Of a stretch of DNA of 64,000 nucleotides, positions 57,131-64,000 are shown piece after piece. The translations under genes and the position numbers were made by a program. Source of the stretch: Emydura subglobosa (lineage: Eukaryota > Chordata > Testudines > Chelidae); NCBI GenBank assembly GCA_007922225.1, contig ML680046.1, positions 544,660 through 608,659 of the forward strand. The letters are read 5' to 3'. The notes under the pieces are model-generated. The model was not told where the DNA came from. It did not search any database and saw only the letters and a list, made by a program, of their open reading frames with translations. Numbering within the stretch: the first letter of the stretch is position 1; each line of letters begins with the position of its first letter.

Positions 57131-58145
57131 CTGTGACAGAGTCGAGTGTGGTAAACCCCTCAGCTGCCTCTGTCGTGCCTAACCCCATGGGCTGGGCTGA
57201 GGCGGAGCCAAGAGCTAAAAAGGGAGCAGGCAACAGCGGACCACACTGATTAGGCTAAGCCAGAGCCCTTACTAATGAGGCAAAGAGGGAATAGCTGGCT
57301 ACCTTGCTAGGGAGGGTATATAGGCGAGCTCAGGAAACCAGGAGGAAGAGACGTGGCCAAGCAGGGCAGGGAGGACTGCAAGTCAGTCTGCCTGCTGGCC
57401 AGAAGGGGCGAGCAACTATGCATCTCCGAGCCCCTAGAGTGCCTGGGGCAGGGACTGGAGAGCTGACTGTGTGTACTGTAAAGAAATGAGCACAGGTGAC
57501 TGCAACACAGAGAGCTGTGGGTCCTTTTTCAAGGGGGAACCAGGAGGGCCCGGAGGACCCAGCCACGAGGCACGCTACAAACCCCACACACTGTTTTGTG
57601 GGCCATTGCCTTAAATTTATGAATGGTTTCTGTATGATTGTGCTCTGCTCCATGGGACAGGGTTACCACGGCTCCTGTTGAAAGCGAAAACACTAAGGGG
57701 TGTTACTCCTGGAATTATAGACAACTCCAGAGAAACTCCACCCATTGGTTCTGGCTGGTTTTCCAAGGTTAGGAAGCAACCAATCAAAAAGGAGGTTGTT
57801 TGATGTATGAGCTTGGACAGACTCATTGTCTTCCTTTTGTTTCAGCAACCAGGCAGGACTTTCTATCTGAGGAAAGGCCCCACCCCTTCCTGAAGGGTTG
57901 GAAGGGATATTGGCCTACCAGATTCCCATGTGGAAGATGGCGCGTATAGGAATTTTTATGATTATTATTTATGATGTGTTTTTTCTGTATGCTTTGTTGC
58001 CCTTAAAATAAAGGTGCTCTGCTGAGAGAGGGCTGTGTGGTCACTGGTAAAAACATTGCTCTTGTTCTCAGAGAGAAAACACAGCCCAGGCAGTGGCCTT
58101 TAGTAGACTGGCTTGGTGGGGATACTGCAGTGTATGACAGGGGGG
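57131..58145 (+). mobile_element. TGTGAC-type LTR-like element with TATA and AATAAA
   Basis: Starts TGTGACAGAGTCGAGTG. It has a TATA-like GGGTATATAGGCGAG at 57,314-57,328 after CTAATGAGG blocks. A strong AATAAAGGTGCTCTGCTG polyadenylation-type signal is near 58,009, with about 130 bp to TGTATGACAGG. The two halves (to about 57,590, and from 57,640) might be adjacent separate elements; no target duplication was found. Confidence 0.45.
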
Positions 58146-59970
58146 CGTGCAGCTTTATAACCCTTCATCTGAGGGGAGTTGGACAAGAATCCCTGTCCAG
58201 AGATAGGTGATACCTGAGACCTGACGGGGCTCTTCAGTTGTGGACTGTGCAGGGGGAATACCGGGGTCGTTATCCTGAAACGGTGATGGGCAACATTTCA
58301 AATATTGATCCACTTTAGTTAAGACTTTGAGTACAGCTCCTTCACTGTAGACTCTCTCTTGGTGCAACTACTGAATGGTAAATTGTCTTTTGCTGTTGTG
58401 GTTTCAGCAGCTGCTGTCTTCTCCTTCTTACCCAACAGACAATATGAAGAAAAGGCACAGCTGGGTCCCACATAACTCACCTTTGAATGTAACTCAAAGA
58501 GTTGTTTTTATTTAGAGTTGGATTTAGAGTAGGATTTATTATATATTCCTGTCCCTATATATCTTTTGTTATGTCGGTTTCTCCAAAGACTTTTCTATGT
58601 GTCCATTGTATTACTTAGAAGAACTAGTTTTTTAGTGTCCATGGAAACTTTTCATCCCATGGAGTCCAAAACACTCTGTCTTGCTTCATCTACAAAGTGT
58701 GAAGAATGTGTCATAGACCTCAACTTTCCTCATCCTGTAATACAAGAAAACAAGAAGCCACTTTTGACATGAAGGGCAAGTATATTTGAAATTATTATTA
58801 TTAACCAGTAACATACCATCCTTCTTCAAATAACTGGGTATAGTGAGCATTTCATTTCTGAAAATCCATTTGTCAGGTATCGTCCCCAGCCAGAGGAAGG
58901 ATACCAAGCTTGATGGTCCAATGGCTTGATGCTCTGTAATATACAAATTCCTACTGCAAATCCCTCATCACATCAAGTCCCTTTCCATTTTGGTAAAATG
59001 GTAGAAGAAACTGCTGATATGTAAGTGGCAGTTATGGAGGTGAAGGGTTGTGATGTCTGAATTAGACATTTCTGGCCTTTACTATTGTCATCATTATTTC
59101 TTTTGCAATAGCGCGTAGGGGGTGCAATTATAGGGCATGACTCCACTGTGCCACTGCTGGACAAATCCATAACCCCCTTACATTACATATAGCCCATGAA
59201 ATAATTTAGTATTAGAGAGGATGCTCACAACAGAGGACTGTGTTTTGTATCCCATGTCACATAACCTTCCATGCGCACCTAGAAAAGAAAACAGCTCATA
59301 CAACAGACAATTTCAGGTTTTTTTAAGTTTCCTGCTGCTTCCTACATGATTCCATTTATCCACAAGCCTGAGAGAGCCTTTCATCTCTTTCCAGTTAGCT
59401 TTGCACTTCTTTAATTTAGAGAGGCTTTTTTCTTCCCCTCTCTGTACCCAAATGTAATTATGGTGATGACCCTCATTGTGAAATGACAGCGGAAAAGACT
59501 GTTGTGACAGTCAAAGCTGCTCTGATCAAGAGGCAGAAACTATATGAGACACTAATAATGGAGGGTAGCTAATGGGGGGAGGGAATGAGTGGCGGTGTGG
59601 GAGAGGAAAATTTGAAGATGACATGACATTATCTTTTTAATGCACATTTTTTGAACTCTGACAATCCTTCTAGTAAACTCTACTCGTAGGGTCAGATTGT
59701 GGCACGTACGGGGCACTCGTGAAAAGGAGTAAAGAGGTTTAAAGCACCGTCTTATTGTCCCGGGTCAGCTACAGATAAGATGGGTAGCAGCATGAAGAAC
59801 AGAACAGTCTTTATGGGATTGCTGGGTTCCCTCCTGCACATGAAGGCAGGAAGGGTTCAAAGAATGGGATGAGCCTTGTTTCTATTTCCCAGTAATCTGG
59901 CCCGTGCAGCTGCCCCAGCACGCAGAGGGCCGTATGTTGGACCAGGTGTAATGCTAGCACTGGGTACATC
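58146..59970. other. No gene seen
   Basis: Non-coding. 58,795-58,800 ATTATTATT and a few short frames only. 59,450-59,700 is repeat-poor and could be conserved non-coding sequence, though nothing here proves it. Confidence 0.4.
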
Positions 59971-60604
59971 TGTGATGTGTGGGGTGAACACCGTTATCCT
60001 AGAGGGGGTTAATGAGGTTGAGAAGGGGCCAATTAACTGATGAGGCCATAGCAGAAGGGACTTAGGTGGCCTAAGTGATCTCCTGAATGATGATAGAGCC
60101 CTGCTGAGAAGAAACAGGTGGGGCTAGTACAAAACCAGTTATCTGGAAGCAGAAAGGGGCTGCAGTGAGGGAGCCTGCAGCCATTCTCAGGTCATTAGAG
60201 AGGGAAGGAAGGAAAGCTAAGGGAAAGGGTGTAGGAAAAGGTTCAGGGAAACAGCAGCAAAGATTTAAGATGGTGCAGATGTCATCTGATTAGAACCTAG
60301 AGTAGCGGGTGGGCCTAGGTTTCCCTACCAGCCACTGAGGTAGTGGCACGGTCAGGGCAGTGGATTTGCAGACTGCTTGGGATGGTTCATCCTGTGGGAC
60401 TTTGATACACCCCCCACCCCAGAAGGGAAAAACACAGAGTGACCTGGCTGGAAGGCCACGCCACGAAGAGAGAGCGTCCCGAGTTACACAGAGAGAAAGA
60501 GAAGGACCATGGTATGAGGAACGGGGCATCAGACCTGAATGAAGTTAATCCCCAGACACAGCCAGAAGGAAGCGCCACAGCAGTGAGTAGTAAACCCCAT
60601 GACA
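59971..60604 (+). mobile_element. Complete TGTGAY solo LTR-like element, TSD ACATC
   Basis: 634 bp starting TGTGATGTGTGGGGTG and ending ACCCCATGACA (termini inverted, TG...CA). It is flanked by the perfect 5-bp repeat ACATC at 59,966-59,970 and 60,605-60,609. GGGGGTTAATGAGG and GGGGCCAATTAACTGATGAGGCC blocks resemble those at 9,908 and 20,747. No coding domain; frames at 60,387-60,696 on both strands are chance. Confidence 0.75.
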
Positions 60605-62097
60605 ACATCTCCCCAGTGTATGTGGCTCTGAGTTCTAATCTGCTTCCTAGCAGCATGCTGGGGCCATTCAATTATGCATGGCCCCGTCCATGGTGACCTT
60701 CCCCTTTAGGATCTGATCTAAAGCTTTTTTTGGTCAGTGGATAGGTCTCTGTTATCTTCAATGGGATTTGAAGCAGGCAGACTGCATGTTTGAGGCATTT
60801 TGTCTCCCTGGGTATTTCTCTGATGAATTCAATAAATAAACTTTATTTAGCATAAGATTTCTCACCAGGGCTGTATCCCAGAATGTTTTAGAATTTAGTG
60901 CTCACTCACATAAAAATAAAGTTAATGCTGCCTAGCAATGCACACGGGCCTAATGAAATGTGGAGGTGGAGGCTGGCTGAACAACCTTTACTCTGCCCAC
61001 TTGTGCCCATATATTGTGACATGGTCTTTAGTTGTATGACCACATACTACCTTTCCCCCCCCCCAACACCCCTGCCTCATTCAGGGGCTCACCGGCAGAG
61101 CAGGGGGACAACTGATCCACTTAGAGTTATGGCCATGACTAGATGTTTTCCTGGAATGGGTTCTGTTATTTGTATGGCAATCTGGCTGTCAGATTCAGTG
61201 GGAACAGGGTGGAAGCCTAAGGAGTTTAACTCCATGGAAAGGCTCCTGATCCTTGGTTATAATGTCCCTTATTACCTGGAACAAAAAGAACGCATTGGAT
61301 TGAATAGTAGTTCAAAGTGTTAATCTTTCCCTTTTGACATACCTGAGCCTCAGCTTTCATTTAGATTGTTGTGAATTGCTCTGATTCTGGTTTCCACTGT
61401 CTTATCCTTGTGCAAGAAAGTCAGTCCTGGAGCAGAGCAAAGTTCGGGAGGCACAAGAATACCACAGGTATTTAAGAGCTAAAAAAGGTGTAGGAAGGAA
61501 AAGATGAAATACTGCAAATTATGAGCCAAATTATCAAGGCCTCCTCCACTCCTGCTGGCAGTTTAAAATTTATTATTCTATGTCCAGGCAAAAGTTCAAT
61601 TCAGTTTTTAATGCCTATGAGAAAGGTATAATAAGTGGCTGAAATGGAGGAATTTGTCCACTATTTTTATATAACACAAAAAATACCCAAATGTAACATT
61701 GGATCAGACTGTCATTTTAAAATAAATTAGACACAGCCAGTCAAATCTCACCTTGATATTTCCCTTTCACAAGTTCCTAGCTTCCTATGGAACAGATTTA
61801 GAAAACTTTAAAATTAGTGCTGCGCTATTTATCTTGTGAAGTAAAGTGCATTGTGCATGAACTCCAAATATCTGTCATGCGATGGTGAGTAATTTTACAA
61901 TGAATAAAAGTAAAAGTAAATTAGGGTGCAGGATGAGATGCTGACTCCTCCTGATAAATTCCAGATTGAGTTAGTCCAGCATGGGACCTGCTTTTCTTTC
62001 TGACATACTTGAAGGGCTCACAGCTGGTGTTGGGAGGAGAGAAGAAGACAAAAGAATACAAAGCTGGATGCCCATCTGGTGTGAAATCCTCAGGGTG
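60605..62097. other. No gene seen; MITE remnant at 60,709-60,775
   Basis: 60,709-60,775 carries GGATCTGATCTAAAGC and CTTCAATGGGATTTGAAG, remnants of the GATCCAAAGCC palindromic family. The 141-codon frame 60,898-61,323 has a poly-C tract (61,055-61,065) and no recognised domain. The rest is plain AT-leaning DNA. Confidence 0.45.
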
Positions 62098-62305
62098 GAT
62101 GGTCTAATGGTGGAGCACTGGACTGGGACTGACGAGGGATGACTTTTGACTCAACAACCAGTTTCCTGAGGGTAAGTCATTTAATCTGCCCTGTGCCTCA
62201 ATTTCCTCTTTTGTAGCATGGGGGTGAAAGCTTCCCTTCTTCACATGGAAGTTGTGAGCATAACCTTCAATAAATATTACACGACCGTAAAAAGGGCCAT
62301 ATCAG
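62098..62305 (+). mobile_element. tRNA-derived CORE/MIR-like SINE
   Basis: GGATGGTCTAATGGTGGAGCACTGGACTGGGACTG head, GGGTAAGTCATTTAATCTGCCCTGTGCCTCAATTTCC core, and GAAGTTGTGAGCATAACCTTCAATAAATATTAC tail. Confidence 0.75.
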
Positions 62306-62579
62306 AAAGACCTTAATGGAGCTATGCTGATTTACGACATTTTAGGCCCACCTGCTCCACTGTCAGTCATATAGCCCTGTTAGCTGAGATCCCGTGCTAC
62401 TGTATCTCTAGTTGTTAATGACTGGAGAAACATAAAGGGCGGTATTGGTTCTAATTGCAGATAAGACACAGTAGCTGACGTAGAAATATTCCAGTTTTGG
62501 CTTCTTACTACTTGACACTGCAAATGAAAGAAAATGATCAACATGATTTTGTCCTCAATATGCCTTTTAAAACACTTGG

Positions 62580-62815
62580 AAAGCTACAGTGGCGCAACTG
62601 AGAGGCTGTAGTGCCTCAGTGTAGACCCTACCTACGCCAACAGGAGACGTTCTCCCATCTGTGTAGGTTATCCAGCTCCTTGAGAGGCAGTGGCTAGAAT
62701 CCTTCTGTTGGCCTACACAGGGACTTCAGTCGGTTCAACTATGCCGCTCAGAGGGGTGGCTTTTTCACAGCCCTGAGCGACAGAGTTATGACGGCCTAAA
62801 TTTCTAGTGTAGACC
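62580..62815. mobile_element. Palindromic MITE, second copy of the 31,095 type
   Basis: AGCTACAGTGGCGCAACTGAGAGG at left, GAGAGGCAGTGGCTAGAATCCTTCTGTTGGCCTACAC in the middle, and TTTTCACAGCCCTGAGCGACAGAGTTATGACGGCCTAAATTTCTAGTGTAGACC at right. Typical reptile MITE. Confidence 0.65.
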
Positions 62816-62826
62816 AAACTGAAGCT

Positions 62827-63188
62827 GCCTGACTTCAGGCAGCGGGTTCCTGTTCATGGCTCACTAAGCAGAGATAATTGTTTCCCTGCAACCTCTGGTT
62901 TAGGCACCCATCTCTGAGAGTGGGGCAGGGTTTAGGACACACCCCTCTCAGCGACGTGTCCCATTGGCTAGCTGAGATGGCTCCCCACCTAGCATGCTGG
63001 TTTTTGTAGATCTAATTTGAAGGTGCCTATCTCTCCCTAGTCATTGTATAGGGAGTCTAGGCACCTAACTCATGCTTTCTGGCTCACAGTGTTGTTCTGT
63101 GATTTTTTTTCTAGGTGCCTAATGGAGCATTGCCTGGACACTCAGCATTGCAATACTTAAATCCCTTGTGGATGAGGGCCTTGCTCAA
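62827..63188 (+). mobile_element. Unclassified interspersed repeat, copy 2 of 2
   Basis: Collinear with 7,482-7,835. Shares GACTT near the start, CACACCCCTCTC, GCTGAGATGGCTCCC, AGGTGCCTATCTCTCCC, GGCACCTAACTCATGC, CTCAGCATTGCAATACTTAAATCCCTTGTGGATGAGGGCC. Better preserved than copy 1. Confidence 0.6.
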
Positions 63189-63194
63189 TAGAGC

Positions 63195-63460
63195 TGGTCA
63201 AAAACTGTAACTACGTTTCATGATCTTATTTTTCAACATTTTTTGTGAAAAAAAATTGAACATTACTAATTTTTCAACCAAAAATCCCAAAGATCTTTCA
63301 GATTGTAGATTTTAAGCTTTTGCTTTTTACCTCTTTCTCTTGATTTTTCCCACATTTTTTTTTAGGCCACTAATTCTTTGGTCCTAGCCAAGGAAATGTT
63401 ATTCCCCCCACCCCCAAAATAATGTAGAGCTTTACAGTATTTGGGGGTTTTACCATCTCT
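63195..63460. repeat. AT-rich GAGCTGGTCAAAAA-type repeat
   Basis: AGAGCTGGTCAAAAACTGTAAC, then TTTTTCAACATTTTTTGTG and CTAATTTTTCAACC are the family's signature arms. Confidence 0.6.
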
Positions 63461-64000
63461 AATTTAGCAATAAAACACTTCAGATCCTAGGATGGTGCTG
63501 ATTAATGCTAGAGACCTTCTGGACAATTAACTCCCCAAACCTAGGTACTTCCATGGGGTTTTGCAATCACTCAGCTCTGAACTCATTAGATTGTTAGTTC
63601 CATTTTAGACTTAAAAATCAAACTGAAATGAAAATGAAATGACAAGCTAGTCAGGCCACATGGGATTTGTCCAAACTCAGTGGGGCAGAGTTCTGGGAGG
63701 CAAGCAAGACTATAAGATACAGAGTAAGAGAGGGAGTGGTTAATAACAGAGTAAAAAGATGATAATGAGAAGAGTGGATGGGGCAAGTGGGAAGGGTCAA
63801 AGATGGGTATGGATGAACTGAATTGATTAAAATAAAAGCTGTCCTTTCACTCAAAACCCTATTTGCTTGCTTATTTCTAGTTATGTGTTGTTGTTGCATG
63901 CTCTTCATTTCCCCAGTTCCATACCAAATTCTGCTCTCATTTTGTAGCAGTTGAATTCTGGAATACATTCTTTCAGCTCCCTAGAATTACTACACAGTTA
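63461..64000. other. No gene seen
   Basis: Non-coding to the window end. Overlapping minus frames at 63,586-63,968 have no domain. Confidence 0.45.

Noticed and set aside
60898..61323. 141-codon open frame on plus
   Set aside because: Crosses a poly-C tract, has no domain, splice signal or repeat homology I recognise; length alone is within chance for this window.

Overview
This window looks like repeat-rich, AT-leaning nuclear DNA from a sauropsid, most likely a turtle. A crocodilian is the main alternative. The evidence is the repeat content. There are many 5'-truncated CR1 LINEs in both orientations with the typical (ATTCTATG)-like 3' end. There are tRNA-derived CORE/MIR-like SINEs, several LTR families (some starting TGTGAY), and many palindromic non-autonomous DNA transposons. 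There is no Alu, B1/B2 or young L1. The species call is inference from family recognition; no database search was possible.

Layout. 1-8 kb: a GC-rich low-complexity start, CR1 fragments, a hAT element nested in a CR1, and a CR1 split by an 861-bp LTR-like insertion with a 5-bp target duplication. 8.8-13.1 kb: a (+) CR1, then a fossil Ty3/gypsy-like retrotransposon (TGTGAC LTR plus SCAN-like gag) that was itself invaded by a palindromic MITE and a (-) CR1. 13.1-14.1 kb: a degenerate 36-bp minisatellite. 14.8-16.4 kb: a CR1 3' end, then the only convincing host coding sequence, a terminal exon or small gene of up to 143 codons ending at 16,111 with a downstream ATTAAA. 18.5-23.2 kb: hAT and palindromic MITEs, another TGTGAC LTR and a long old CR1. 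25-33 kb: AT-rich repeats (some with a tRNA-like core), SINEs, an ERV-type solo LTR and MITEs. 34.3-35.4 kb: a LINE relic of a clade other than CR1. 38.6-39.7 kb: a (-) LTR with tandem repeats in its U3. 42.1-44.0 kb: two CR1 3' ends in inverted orientation plus a third CR1 end. 44.9-47.0 kb: a (-) LTR abutting a CR1. 51-55 kb: a (+) LTR and an RTE-like LINE relic on (-). 56-63.5 kb: CR1, two TGTGAY LTR-type elements, SINE, MITEs and an unclassified repeat also found at 7.5 kb.

Apart from the 15.7-16.1 kb ORF, every long open frame I could interpret is retroelement relic or chance. No tRNA, rRNA, CRISPR or operon-like structure is visible. I found no new multi-gene system. The strongest leads are the unassigned 143-codon ORF, the layered gypsy/MITE/CR1 fossil with its SCAN-like gag, the non-CR1 LINE at 34 kb, the U3 repeat array at 39.4 kb and the 36-bp minisatellite. 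Repeat boundaries are estimates unless a target-site duplication is stated.
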